This document shows, piece after piece, positions 34,147 to 43,979 of a DNA stretch of 64,000 nt. The position numbers and the translations under genes were made by a program. Position 1 is the stretch's first letter; every line of letters begins with the position of its first letter. The notes under the pieces were generated by a model. It did no database searches and was not told the origin of the DNA. It saw only the letters and a program-made list of their open reading frames with translations. This stretch comes from Nostoc sp. 'Peltigera membranacea cyanobiont' N6 (GTDB lineage: Bacteria > Cyanobacteriota > Cyanobacteriia > Cyanobacteriales > Nostocaceae): contig NZ_CP026681.1 in the NCBI RefSeq assembly GCF_002949735.1, forward strand, positions 992,001-1,056,000. Direction: 5' to 3'.

Positions 34147-35457
34147 TTATTCCCAAATGGTTTCTAAACGCTCTTGTGCTTTTTTGAGTGCTTTTTCGGC
34201 AGACTCTCCTAGCAATGTCGCCTCAATAGCATGACCAAGACTGTCAGAAAGACGACTATATCCAGCAATAATCGGTCGAGGATGTGCTAGAAAAACCTGT
34301 TCCATAAATACTTTTAATACAGGTTTTTGGCTGATGAATTGCTGAAAATTTTTACTTTGAGCAGCTTTGATATTAATTGGCAAAAAACCCGTCCCGATAC
34401 TCCATTCTTTTTGGAATTCTTCACTCAAAACATACTCCAAAAACTTGAGTGCTGCTTGCTCTCTTGCTGGTGTTGTTTTCATCACATACAAAATTCCCGT
34501 ACCTGTCACCGTAGCACGCCCAACACTTGCAGGGATAGGAAACACGTCATAATCAACGTTAGACTTCATGATGTAAGTCCAAGGCCCTGTAATTTGCATA
34601 GCAACCCGGCCTGAAAGAAAAGCGTCCTCTTCATAACCACGTTCTGGAGCCGAAAGGGTTGCTGAACCATCTTTCATTAAATCTTGCCAGAATTTTAAAG
34701 CACTAATAGCTCCCTGATTCGTCAAGTTCGGACGGTTATTTGTCACTACCTCACCCCCAGCACTTAATAAAAAGGGGAACCAACTAAAAACAGTCCATTC
34801 TCCCTTTCCTAAAGGTAGTAATATTCCATACTGTTCGGGTCGATGGTCGCCATTGCGGTCAATAGTTAACTTTTTAGCAACTAACCTTAATTCTTCCCAA
34901 GTCTTAGGCGTTTCTGTGATTCCCGCAGCTTGGAAAAGTTTCGGGCGATAAAAAATGCCAATATTGCTGGTGTACAGGGGAACTGACCAAATGTGACCGT
35001 CTAATCTAGATTCTTCAAGTAGGTTAGGGATAATTTCTGACTTCAAGGGCAATTTTTCTAGCCAATCTTCTAAAGGTCGAATTGCCCCTAATTCTACAAA
35101 CTGACCTGTACTTTGCGGGCTGAATGACAGAATATCTGGAGGCGCATTACCCACAACTGCCGTTAACACTTTCGGCAGTCCTTCTGCGTAGATAGATTCT
35201 ACCTGGATATCAGCATGAGTGTGATTAAATTTATCTACCAGTTTCTGAAAAACATCTCGATTGGCAGGAGGATTAATTGATTGCCATAGTGTCAAATGAA
35301 TGACTTTATCGTTATTTTGTATTTGACCTTGACAACTAGATAAAAATATGACGAGGCATCCACTCAGCAGAATTCTTAGAAGTAAAAACTGCCAAGCAGA
35401 ACTAAGGAAATAGCAAAAAAAATTTCTGATTTGGGATGGGCGAATATTAATGTTCAT
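34147..35457 (-). CDS. ABC transporter sugar-binding lipoprotein (family 1)
   Basis: A 436-residue solute-binding protein. The long N-terminus contains a hydrophobic segment followed by a lipobox LSSC around residue 42, so it is anchored to the membrane. The mature part has the family 1 signatures: LTLWQSINPP at the start, AGITETPKTWEEL, then GRVAMQITGPWTYI. Substrate is most likely an oligosaccharide or sugar-like compound. Membrane permeases and an ATPase are not nearby. The GT2 gene lies only 18 bp upstream on the same strand, so the two probably form an operon. Confidence 0.88.
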   Translation of the reverse strand: MNINIRPSQIRNFFCYFLSSAWQFLLLRILLSGCLVIFLSSCQGQIQNNDKVIHLTLWQSINPPANRDVFQKLVDKFNHTHADIQVESIYAEGLPKVLTAVVGNAPPDILSFSPQSTGQFVELGAIRPLEDWLEKLPLKSEIIPNLLEESRLDGHIWSVPLYTSNIGIFYRPKLFQAAGITETPKTWEELRLVAKKLTIDRNGDHRPEQYGILLPLGKGEWTVFSWFPFLLSAGGEVVTNNRPNLTNQGAISALKFWQDLMKDGSATLSAPERGYEEDAFLSGRVAMQITGPWTYIMKSNVDYDVFPIPASVGRATVTGTGILYVMKTTPAREQAALKFLEYVLSEEFQKEWSIGTGFLPINIKAAQSKNFQQFISQKPVLKVFMEQVFLAHPRPIIAGYSRLSDSLGHAIEATLLGESAEKALKKAQERLETIWE

Positions 35458-35475
35458 ACCAAAGAGTTAGCTAGG

Positions 35476-36129
35476 CTAAGTAACATTTGCTGAAAAAGCT
35501 TTACTGACACTAGTTTCGGCTCTGGTATAAAGATAAGTTTGTGGTTCTGTTATTTGTTGAGTCCTGAAGATTTTTTCTGCCCGTTCCCACAGGTCTGTAT
35601 CCTCTCCATAAGCCATGTGCTTAAATCCCTGCAATTCAAAAAATACGTGTCTCTTCCCTAAAAAAGTTGGGCCCAAAACGCATTCTCGAAGATTAATTTT
35701 TTTATCAGGTTGATAATAATCAGCTACCCAAATTTCCTCTTCGGTGGCAAACCCGCCTTGAATCAAATCAACTTCTGGATGGAGTTTCATATATTCAATG
35801 CGTGACTCCAGATGATTTGATTGATAAGCGTCATCGCTGTCGAGAAATGTGATATATCTGCCAAATGATGCCTGAATTCCAGCGTTTTTAGCGTAACATT
35901 GTTTTTTATTTTGATGTTTCAAATACCTAATATTATTGAATTTTTGCACATAAGTATTGACAACTTCAAAAGTATTGTCTTGGCTACCATCATCAACAAT
36001 TATGAGTTCCCAATCTTTGAAAGTTTGATTTATAACACTATTAATTCCATTATCTAGATATTTATCTCTATTGTAAGTACATATAACAATTGATATTTCT
36101 GGGATTAAGTCAAAAATTACACTAGACAT
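35476..36129 (-). CDS. Glycosyltransferase family 2
   Basis: A 217-residue GT2 enzyme. Motifs: SIVICTYNRDKYL at the N-terminus for nucleotide binding, DDGSQDNT, and the DxD-like TFLDSDDAYQ for metal and sugar-nucleotide binding. It lacks membrane segments and is short for the family, so it probably covers only the catalytic domain. It is likely to transfer a sugar to a surface polysaccharide or lipid; the acceptor is unknown. Probably co-transcribed with the downstream sugar-binding lipoprotein gene. Confidence 0.88.
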   Translation of the reverse strand: MSSVIFDLIPEISIVICTYNRDKYLDNGINSVINQTFKDWELIIVDDGSQDNTFEVVNTYVQKFNNIRYLKHQNKKQCYAKNAGIQASFGRYITFLDSDDAYQSNHLESRIEYMKLHPEVDLIQGGFATEEEIWVADYYQPDKKINLRECVLGPTFLGKRHVFFELQGFKHMAYGEDTDLWERAEKIFRTQQITEPQTYLYTRAETSVSKAFSANVT

Positions 36130-36365
36130 AATTAATTATAGTTACTTTTATGTAAAAAGTTATACTTTAGTTTGTTGATTTTCAAGCATGAACAACTACC
36201 CATAAATAGTAAATACAAGCTGAGAATAATTTTCCAAAGTCATAGCTGCAAAGCTAAAGCTCTATTTTAGTAGAATAACATCGTTTGCATAGTATCATAA
36301 TGAAGTTTGATCTAGTTTAGACAAAAGTGCTTGTGGTAACATTAGTTACCTTGTCTTTTTTAGGC

Positions 36366-36491
36366 AGCTATATGCAAAATTCATTGAGCTTAAAGCAACA
36401 TCTACAAGAATTTTTCCATTTAAGAGTGAGAAGTGCTGGTGGTGTAGTTAGCCCAGAAATATACCAGAAATATAATTTATGGAGCTTGTAG
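36366..36491 (+). pseudogene. Fragment of a methyltransferase gene 5' end
   Basis: In frame from 36366 this reads SYMQNSLSLKQHLQEFFHL. The methyltransferase gene at 38113 has, near residues 12-30, GYWTDSFNLKQHLQGFLNL, and the DNA matches strongly (TAAAGCAACATCTACAAGAA against TAAAGCAGCATCTACAAGGA). The frame then continues about 20 unrelated residues to a stop. It is a remnant or transposed copy of the methyltransferase start, placed upstream of the GT1 gene. Confidence 0.6.
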
Positions 36492-36497
36492 ATTATA

Positions 36498-37820
36498 ATG
36501 ACTCATTTCGGTACTATCTGCCCTACTGCAACTGGACACCTCAACACAATGACAGCTTTAGGGCGTGAACTATTAAAGCGTGGTCATCGCGTCACAGTTT
36601 TGGGGATGCCTGATGCTGAATCTAATGCCAAGGCTGCTGGTTTAGAATTTCGCTCTATATCTGCTTTTGAATATCCTACGGGATCAATGGCAAAATTACA
36701 TGAGCGGTTAGGAGAACTCAATGGGTTAGCAGCATTGCATTACACTATCAATTTATCTCTAAAAACAACAGCTTTATTTCTGCAAGATGCGCCACTAATT
36801 ATCAAAGAAGCTGGTATTGAAGCGCTAATATTTGATGAATGTATATTTGGAGGCAGCACTTTAGCAGACTTTCTTCACATCCCATTTGTTACAGTTTGTT
36901 CTGCATTAGTAAACGGTTTTGAAGATTCGATTCCTCCATTCTTCACAACCTGGAAATATAACCCACACTCTTGGGCGCAGCTACGTAACCGTGCTGGTTA
37001 TGCTGTCCTGATGGCCTTCTCGAAATCCATCCGGGATATAATCTCCCAATATCGCCGTCAGTGGAATTTGCCTCCTTGCTCTAATATCAATGACTATTAC
37101 TCTCTTTCCAAGTTAGCGATTATTAGTCAACAACCCGCAGAGTTTGAATACCCAAGACGCGAATTGTCTAATTTACTTCACTTTACAGGCCCTCACTCAG
37201 ACTCTTCAGGCAGGAAACCAGTGGATTTTCCTTTTGATAAGTTGAATGGTCAACCCCTAATTTATGCTTCATTGGGGACATTACAAAATCGGCTACAGCA
37301 TATTTTCTATCACATTGCTGAGGCTTGTGTTGATTTAGATGCCCAACTGGTCATTTCTCTTGGTGGTGGACTTGAACCCGATGCACTACCCAACCTGCTG
37401 GGAGAACCTTTGGTCGTCAAATATGCGCCACAGCTAGAATTGCTGCAAAAAGCTAGCCTGACTATTAGTCATGGTGGAGTGAATACTGTGTTGGAATCAC
37501 TATCTAATGGTGTACCTTCAGTTGCTATTCCCATAGCTAATGACCATCCAGGAGTAGCAACACGTATTGCTTGGACTGGTGTAGGTGAATTTATTCCATT
37601 ATCACGTTTGAGTACTACTACGTTACGTAAGGTGATTCAAAAAGTACTGACGCAAGAATCTTACAAACAAAATGCCCTCAAGTTAAAAACTGCAATTGGC
37701 CAAGCAGGAGGAGTTCCCCGTGCCGTTGATATTATTGAGGAGGCAATATCCACAAATAAGCCTGTAATTAATAGGATGGCATCAGATCAGAAAACTAAGA
37801 TTTTCAACAAAAATAAATAG
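36498..37820 (+). CDS. Glycosyltransferase family 1 (UDP-glycosyltransferase type)
   Basis: A 440-residue GT-B enzyme resembling zeaxanthin glucosyltransferase (CrtX) and macrolide glycosyltransferases. N-terminal acceptor half begins FGTICPTATGHLNTMTALG; C-terminal donor half contains SHGGVNTVLESLSNGVPSV, the nucleotide-sugar binding motif. It probably glycosylates a small hydrophobic acceptor such as a carotenoid, lipid or natural product. A methyltransferase gene follows 292 bp downstream in the same direction. No carotenoid-specific gene lies close by. Confidence 0.88.
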   Translation: MTHFGTICPTATGHLNTMTALGRELLKRGHRVTVLGMPDAESNAKAAGLEFRSISAFEYPTGSMAKLHERLGELNGLAALHYTINLSLKTTALFLQDAPLIIKEAGIEALIFDECIFGGSTLADFLHIPFVTVCSALVNGFEDSIPPFFTTWKYNPHSWAQLRNRAGYAVLMAFSKSIRDIISQYRRQWNLPPCSNINDYYSLSKLAIISQQPAEFEYPRRELSNLLHFTGPHSDSSGRKPVDFPFDKLNGQPLIYASLGTLQNRLQHIFYHIAEACVDLDAQLVISLGGGLEPDALPNLLGEPLVVKYAPQLELLQKASLTISHGGVNTVLESLSNGVPSVAIPIANDHPGVATRIAWTGVGEFIPLSRLSTTTLRKVIQKVLTQESYKQNALKLKTAIGQAGGVPRAVDIIEEAISTNKPVINRMASDQKTKIFNKNK

Positions 37821-38112
37821 AAATTATTAACTTCTAGTAATTTTTTCAAAAAATGTGTTGAAGTTGGCAGGGATAATTAAACTTAAAATAAAATCCTAGT
37901 TCGTAGCGATCGATTCATCACTCAAAACAAGGATCGTTAGGACTTTAGTCCTGACTAAAAACTTTAATTTATTTATGGTTAATTATTTCTTTCTGTGCCT
38001 TAACCATGCAGTAACTGCTATAAAACGATTCTCTGAATTATTAATTGCAAGTTTTAAGAAAATTTGGTAAGTTTTTACAATATCAACTTATGGATGAAAA
38101 TAGAGCGATTTT

Positions 38113-38856
38113 ATGACTAAAATATCAGTGCCACCTTTCTTAAGTGGTTATTGGACAGATTCATTTAACTTAAAGCAGCATCTACAAGGATTTTTAAATT
38201 TAGATGCAGAAACGCTAAATTTAAAGCTAGACGCAGGCGCACAACAGATGGCTAAGTTGGGCCACAAAGATTTTGATTGGGAACAAGCAACAGCTTTTTA
38301 TCGTGATAAGGTAGGAGAGTTTTACTTATTTGATTTAGGAGCGTGGCATCTTGCAAGTTATGACTATATTGAAAATACGTTGTTATTGATTGTGGATCGC
38401 GCTCAAGGTCGGGTTTTAGATTTTGGTGGTGGGATTGGAACTCATACAATTGCTGCTGCTCTTTGCCCTAAAGTTGAGCAAGTATTCTACTGTGATATTA
38501 ATCCTATTAGTCGTGATTTTGTTAGTTATCGAGCTGAACAGTTAGGACTGAATAATAAGATTACTTTTTGTGATGAAATACCTCATGAAGAGAGTTTTGA
38601 TACAATCATTTGCTTTGATGTTTTAGAACATTTGCCAGACCCCAGTCAGCAAATTCTACAGTTCCATAAATTGATGGAACCTGAAGGTAAAGTGATTCTT
38701 AACTGGTGTTTCTTTAAAGGTGTTAATCAAGAGCATCCCTTTCACATAGACGATCCTGAAGTAGTAGACACCTTCTTTAAAACAATTCAAAGCAACTTTT
38801 TGGAAATTTTTCATCCTTACAATATGACAGCTCGTTGCTACCGGAAATGGAGTTAG
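38113..38856 (+). CDS. SAM-dependent methyltransferase (class I)
   Basis: A 247-residue class I methyltransferase. SAM-binding motif I is RVLDFGGGIGTHT (about 97-109), the acidic residue at the end of beta 2 is in YCDINPIS, and CFDVLEHLPDP is motif III-like. The ~90-residue N-terminal region is unlike typical cores and may bind the substrate. It follows the GT1 gene and could modify the same product; this is inference. A fragment of a related gene lies at 36366-36491. Confidence 0.82.
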   Translation: MTKISVPPFLSGYWTDSFNLKQHLQGFLNLDAETLNLKLDAGAQQMAKLGHKDFDWEQATAFYRDKVGEFYLFDLGAWHLASYDYIENTLLLIVDRAQGRVLDFGGGIGTHTIAAALCPKVEQVFYCDINPISRDFVSYRAEQLGLNNKITFCDEIPHEESFDTIICFDVLEHLPDPSQQILQFHKLMEPEGKVILNWCFFKGVNQEHPFHIDDPEVVDTFFKTIQSNFLEIFHPYNMTARCYRKWS

Positions 38857-38876
38857 ATGAATTTGTGTCTCTGTGT

Positions 38877-39776
38877 TTATTGGTTAATAGCTAATATTCC
38901 CGCATCCCCATCTAAAGTTGCTTCTACACCCACTGGCAAAGCTGCATTGGGACTATCATGGCCAAAAGGTAAGTCGGAGACAATCGGAATACCCAAATCA
39001 CCCAAGCGATCGCGCAATACTTCTTCTACACTAAAGCTAGGCACAGTTGGCGGCGCTTCACAGCGAGTAAAACCGCCTAAAGCAATACCGCAGACTTGAG
39101 ACAAAACACCGCTCAAACGCCACTGTGTCAGCATCCTGTCAATGCGATAGGGTGCTTCCGTGACATCCTCCAACGCCAGAATTACACCATCGAGATTTGG
39201 TAAGATTGGTGTTGCTAAAAGGTTAGTAGCCACCGTGAGATTACCTGGTAATAAAGTACCAGTTACTACGCCACCACCCCACCCGCAACCTTTGAGAGGC
39301 GCGAGAGGACGACCTTCTACCGAATCGAATAATCGCTCAATTGACCAATCTGGCTCATCTGCTAAAGTCACCATTACGGGAGCATGAACGCTGGAAATTC
39401 CTGCTATGTAAAGGCTCCACAATAAAGCTGTGATATCAGAAAAGCCAATCAACCACTTGGGAAGGGATGAGTTTTGTTGCCAATTCCAATCTTCTAAAAT
39501 GCGGGTGCTACCAAAACCGCCTCTGGCACAAAGAATACCGCGACAATTAGGATCTTGCCATGCTACTGCTAATTGCTGACGGCGAATTTCATCCGTTCCA
39601 GCTAGATAACCCCATTTGTCATCTATCTGTGGACTGATTTCTAATCGATAACCACGCGCTCGCCAAATTTCTAGACTCTGTTCAAATACCTCAAATTCTC
39701 GCAAAGCACCACTAGGGGCAATTACTCGTATTAAGTCTCCAGGTTTTAAGGGCGGTGGTAAGATTTTGGATGGCAT
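38877..39776 (-). CDS. LD-carboxypeptidase (peptidase S66 family)
   Basis: A 299-residue S66 peptidase, a cytoplasmic enzyme that removes the terminal D-Ala from murein tetrapeptides during recycling; MccF-like relatives cleave microcin C. Catalytic triad residues are visible: S113 in GFSD, E203 in LALEDV, and H273 in LPFGHD. GYLAGTDEIRRQQL is also typical. It is convergent with the methyltransferase gene, 20 bp apart. Confidence 0.9.
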   Translation of the reverse strand: MPSKILPPPLKPGDLIRVIAPSGALREFEVFEQSLEIWRARGYRLEISPQIDDKWGYLAGTDEIRRQQLAVAWQDPNCRGILCARGGFGSTRILEDWNWQQNSSLPKWLIGFSDITALLWSLYIAGISSVHAPVMVTLADEPDWSIERLFDSVEGRPLAPLKGCGWGGGVVTGTLLPGNLTVATNLLATPILPNLDGVILALEDVTEAPYRIDRMLTQWRLSGVLSQVCGIALGGFTRCEAPPTVPSFSVEEVLRDRLGDLGIPIVSDLPFGHDSPNAALPVGVEATLDGDAGILAINQ

Positions 39777-39854
39777 GAAAAAAATTAGGGGTTCAGAACT
39801 CCGATAAAATTTTATTGAAATCTTTTTTTAAGCGATCGCTACAGTGGTTTTATT

Positions 39855-40397
39855 TTAGGTTCGTTTTGTATCTAACTGTGGATTTTCCTTAGCTGGATTT
39901 TGCGGTACAAGATAAATACCTCCAGAGATTAAAGTTAGGGCGACAGAAATCCAAAAGGCAATTATAGAGGGAGTTTGCCAAACTTCCGCTAGAGGCGCAA
40001 TCAAAAGTGCGATCGCGACTATTTGACTAACAGTTTTGAGTTTACCCCAAATATTCGCCCCGGTAATCGTCGTTTGATTCACCCGCCAACCAGCGATCGC
40101 TAATTCTCGCGCTAAAATCAAAAACACTCCCCAAGCAGGGATTTTTCCTAGTTCAATAAAAACCAGCAACGGCGCAAGTACCAAAAGTTTATCCACTAAG
40201 GGATCGAGAAATTTACCCAACTCACTAATTTGGTTGAGTTTTCGCGCCAAATAGCCGTCTAACCAATCAGTTAATGCAGCAACAAGAAAAATTGCCAAAC
40301 ATATCCACTGAGCTTGAGGTGTGGGATTATATAAACCATAAAGCAGAAATGGTATCCCCAATAGGCGAGAGAAGGTAATCCAGTTGGGTAGAGTCAT
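39855..40397 (-). CDS. pgsA: CDP-diacylglycerol-glycerol-3-phosphate phosphatidyltransferase
   Basis: A 180-residue membrane enzyme that makes phosphatidylglycerol phosphate. The CDP-alcohol phosphatidyltransferase motif is complete: DGYLARKLNQISELGKFLD with following LVDK, matching DG(x2)AR(x8)G(x3)D(x3)D. About five membrane segments. Phosphatidylglycerol is essential in thylakoid membranes. Located 78 bp downstream of the LD-carboxypeptidase start, in the same leftward direction, and divergent from aspA. Confidence 0.92.
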   Translation of the reverse strand: MTLPNWITFSRLLGIPFLLYGLYNPTPQAQWICLAIFLVAALTDWLDGYLARKLNQISELGKFLDPLVDKLLVLAPLLVFIELGKIPAWGVFLILARELAIAGWRVNQTTITGANIWGKLKTVSQIVAIALLIAPLAEVWQTPSIIAFWISVALTLISGGIYLVPQNPAKENPQLDTKRT

Positions 40398-40541
40398 AGG
40401 GAATTCAAAAATAAAACTTCAAAACTAACAAGTGTAAAGCAACAAGCAGCCAAGCAAATATGCAAAATCTATGCAGATTAGTGTATCTGAGTGTGCCTGC
40501 ATGGGAAAATCTGTTTTCTGTAGCTCTCCTAAAACAATACT

Positions 40542-41963
40542 ATGACTGAACACACAGACTCTCAATACCGTATCGAACGCGATTCGATGGGCGATCGCCA
40601 AATTGCTAGTAGCGTTTATTACGGCATTCAAACGCTGCGGGCAATTGAAAACTTTCCTATTAGCGGCATTAAGCCTCTACATACTTACGTAGATGCTGGA
40701 TTGATAATTAAAAAAGCTACGGCAATTGTGAATGGAGAACTGAATTGTATTCCCCAAGATATTAGTCAAGCGATTGTCCAAGCAACTGATGAAATCCTAG
40801 CTGGGAAGTTCCGGGATCAGTTTGTGGTGGATGTTTATCAGGCGGGTGCTGGAACATCTCATCACATGAATGTCAACGAAGTTCTGGCAAATCGCGCCTT
40901 AGAAATTCTGGGTGAAGAAAAGGGTAATTACAAACGTGTTAGTCCTAACGATCACGTTAATTATGGGCAGTCTACCAATGATGTGATTCCTACCGCCATT
41001 CGGATTGGTGGATTATTGGCATTATCCAAGACATTGCACCCAGCAATAGATAGTGCGATCGCATCCTTAGAAAACAAAGCTGTAGAATTTCAAGATATCG
41101 TCAAATCTGGTAGAACCCACTTGCAAGATGCAGTACCAGTGCGTTTGGGTGAAAACTTTCGGGCTTGGGCGCACATTCTTGCAGAACACCAAAACCGGAT
41201 TTACACCGCCTCTGGTGATTTGATGGTGCTGGGTTTGGGAGGTAGTGCAGCCGGAACGGGGTTAAATACTCATCCTCTATATCGCGCGCGTGTAGTGGAA
41301 GTTCTTTCAGAATTGATTAATACACCTTTAGAACCTGCGCCCCATCTTATGGCAGCAATGCAAAGTATGGCCCCATTTGTAAACGTTTCTGGTGCTTTAC
41401 GCAACTTAGCGCAGGATTTAGTCAAGATATCTCACGATTTGCGGCTGATGGATTCGGGGCCAAAAACTGGTTTGAAAGAAATACAACTTCCCCCAGTGCA
41501 ACCCGGTTCATCAATTATGCCAGGGAAATATAATCCAGTCATGGCAGAGATGACATCAATGGTGTGTTTTCAAGTGATGGGTTACGATAGTGCGATCGCA
41601 TTAGCCGCACAAGCCGGACAATTAGAATTAAATGTGATGATGCCACTAATTGCCTATAACTTGATTCACAGTATCGAAATTCTCGGTAATACCATCGCCG
41701 CACTCACCGAACGCTGCATCGAGGGAATTACTGCAAATCAAGAACGTTGTTTAGCTTATGCCGAAGGTAGTTTAGCTTTAGTAACCGCACTAAATACCCA
41801 CATTGGTTATTTAAATGCTGCTGCTGTAGCAAAAGAATCTTTAGAAACTGGTAAATCCCTGCGCCAGATTGTCTTAGAACGCGGGTTGATGAGTGAAACA
41901 GACTTAGCCACAGTCTTAAATCTAGAACAAATGAGTGGTATCTTACCGCTCAAAACAGAATAA
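40542..41963 (+). CDS. aspA: Aspartate ammonia-lyase-type enzyme
   Basis: A 473-residue class II fumarase/aspartase superfamily protein. The signature GSSIMPGKYNPVMAEM is intact, and the sequence QAGQLELNVMMPLIAYNL is closer to aspartase than to fumarase (which has ASGNFELNVF). Aspartase converts aspartate to fumarate and ammonia. Motif GQSTNDVIPTA for substrate binding is also present. Start at the ATG at 40542. The closely related fumarase cannot be fully excluded. Confidence 0.88.
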   Translation: MTEHTDSQYRIERDSMGDRQIASSVYYGIQTLRAIENFPISGIKPLHTYVDAGLIIKKATAIVNGELNCIPQDISQAIVQATDEILAGKFRDQFVVDVYQAGAGTSHHMNVNEVLANRALEILGEEKGNYKRVSPNDHVNYGQSTNDVIPTAIRIGGLLALSKTLHPAIDSAIASLENKAVEFQDIVKSGRTHLQDAVPVRLGENFRAWAHILAEHQNRIYTASGDLMVLGLGGSAAGTGLNTHPLYRARVVEVLSELINTPLEPAPHLMAAMQSMAPFVNVSGALRNLAQDLVKISHDLRLMDSGPKTGLKEIQLPPVQPGSSIMPGKYNPVMAEMTSMVCFQVMGYDSAIALAAQAGQLELNVMMPLIAYNLIHSIEILGNTIAALTERCIEGITANQERCLAYAEGSLALVTALNTHIGYLNAAAVAKESLETGKSLRQIVLERGLMSETDLATVLNLEQMSGILPLKTE

Positions 41964-42038
41964 TAGTTATGGGGAATTGGGCATGGTTGTTCTCCTTGTC
42001 CCCATTCCTCAATCCCCAGTCCCCAATTCCCAAAATCT

Positions 42039-43010
42039 ATGCAGACTCAAAACCCATCTGTTAGTCTCATTCGGGCTACATCTTACGAACGAGAGGTTTT
42101 AAGAGAATCCTTGGTCATTCTCCTGGAACCTTTTGGAGGAATAGCAGCATTTGTGAAAAAAGGCGATCGCGTTTTACTCAAACCCAATCTACTTACAGGA
42201 TCGCGTCCTGGTAAAGAGTGTATCACCCGTGCCGAACTAGTTTACGAAGTTGCCCAGATGGTAATTGAAGTTGGCGGTAAGCCATTTTTGGGTGATAGCC
42301 CTGCTTTTGGCAGTGCCAAAGGCGTAGCAATCGCAAACGGCTATCTGCCTATTTTAGAAGAACTCAATCTTCCCATCATCGATTTTCATGGTCAACGTTA
42401 CCAAACCGTCAGTGATAATTTTAACCATCTGCGACTTTCTAAAGAAGCAATGGAAGCAGACGTAGTGATTAACCTACCTAAAGTTAAATCCCATGCCCAG
42501 TTGACATTAACACTGGGCGTAAAAAACTTGTTTGGTTGCGTCCCTGGTAAAATGAAAGCTTGGTGGCACATGGAAGCTGGAAAAGATGCCAATAGATTTG
42601 GTGAAATGTTAGTAGAAACTGCTAGAGCTATTAACCCTAACTTAACCATATTAGATGGCATCATCGGTCATGAAGGAAATGGCCCGAGTAATGGTGAACC
42701 TCGCCAACTCGGTATTTTAGCAGCCGCATCAGATATATTTGCATTAGATCGGGCAATGGTAGAAATCCTCAATGTTCCTCCTGAACAAGTACCTACAGTT
42801 GCAGCTTCCCAAAGGCTAGGAGTTTGTCCAGAACTTGCTGCTATCGAGTTTCCACATTTAAATCCCGACTTATTAAAAATAGAAGATTGGCGGCTACCAG
42901 ACAAGTTAATCCCCATCGATTTTGGTATGCCCCGCGTAATTAAGTCTACCTTTAAGCATCTTTACACCCGATTTATCAAAGAACCAATTAGTGTTTACGG
43001 AAGGAATTAG
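42039..43010 (+). CDS. DUF362 domain protein
   Basis: A 323-residue DUF362 family protein. Motifs: GDRVLLKPNLL, the GGKPFLGDSPAFGS segment, INLPKVKSHAQLTLTLGVKNLFGCVPG, and a Gly-rich NGPSNGEPRQLG. Some family members carry ferredoxin domains; this one lacks Cys clusters. Function unknown. The 75-bp gap from aspA is filled with CCCAGTC/CCCAATC repeat units. Confidence 0.85.
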   Translation: MQTQNPSVSLIRATSYEREVLRESLVILLEPFGGIAAFVKKGDRVLLKPNLLTGSRPGKECITRAELVYEVAQMVIEVGGKPFLGDSPAFGSAKGVAIANGYLPILEELNLPIIDFHGQRYQTVSDNFNHLRLSKEAMEADVVINLPKVKSHAQLTLTLGVKNLFGCVPGKMKAWWHMEAGKDANRFGEMLVETARAINPNLTILDGIIGHEGNGPSNGEPRQLGILAAASDIFALDRAMVEILNVPPEQVPTVAASQRLGVCPELAAIEFPHLNPDLLKIEDWRLPDKLIPIDFGMPRVIKSTFKHLYTRFIKEPISVYGRN

Positions 43011-43087
43011 GACTGGGAACTGGGAAGACAAGGAAGATAAGAGGAATAACCCATACCCAATCCCCAATTTAGTGCAAACTTCGTTAC

Positions 43088-43176
43088 AGCAATCTTATTT
43101 ATTAGCAGAGTAATCTGTAATTACCCTCCGATTGCTTAACCAGACCGCCCTATTATACTTAGTGGCGGTTTTTTTG
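43088..43176 (+). ncRNA. Candidate short structured transcript with terminator
   Basis: An outer stem pairs AGCAATC (43088-43094) with GATTGCT (43130-43136); inside it lies a weak GTAAT/ATTAC pairing. A second hairpin ACCGCC (43144-43149)/GGCGGT (43164-43169) is followed by seven T and looks like an intrinsic terminator. It may only end the DUF362 mRNA, whose stop is 78 bp upstream, but the outer stem hints at a small RNA. Confidence 0.4.
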
Positions 43177-43979
43177 GCTGATTAATTTATTATGCAATTT
43201 CTCGTCTTAAATTTTGATTTATCCAAAAAGTTATAAGGATTTAGCATCTGGAAATTAGACCAGAGTTAGGCAATAACCCGCTACATATCTATACGAACTT
43301 CTAAAATATTTTTGACTCTACCTATATGTAGATTGACAAAAATGCTGTAATATTACACAGATTTGAAAGTTGAAATTATTAAATATTTGTTTAGTGGTAT
43401 CACTGAATCCACGCTGCCCAACACAGTTGATGTATCTGTATTTATTCGGTAGTTATCATTGGTTACAAAAATAATTCCTACTCATTTCTTCTTTTGTGTC
43501 AAATATTTGTGTGTATAACTACCAGATAACAATCAAAAGCATTAGTAGATATTCAGTGCTTTTGCGGTTTTGTGTCCTGTATCACAAATTAGCAATTCCA
43601 GTAAAATAACCTTATCAAAGGCATTTTAGGATGTTATAATCATGAAGTATCAGACAAATATGTTTTGCTAATTAATCTTTAAGCAGCGAAAAAATGTAAT
43701 TTATGATGCTGTCAAAGTTGGCTTTGCGTATGCGAACCATTACACCATACAGGGAAACATCTGAAAATATTAATTACAAAATAAAACATGATTTGTTTAG
43801 TTGTAACTTTGTATTAAGAACTCCATGTATCAAAAGGCTATTATGACAGTTGTATAACTGGTTTAGATTGTAGGATGCTACACATTCTACACTTTAAAAA
43901 TAGCTAACATAGCATTTAAGACTCTCAATTAGAGAGTAGACCTACACCTACACAGTGTTACGAATAACTTCAATTTTGT
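43177..43979. other. Long AT-rich gene-free region
   Basis: About 800 bp with no ORF over 60 codons on either strand and no repeat family. It is strongly AT-rich. It must contain the promoter of the small membrane protein at 43980. Unusually long for this gene-dense window. Confidence 0.5.
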
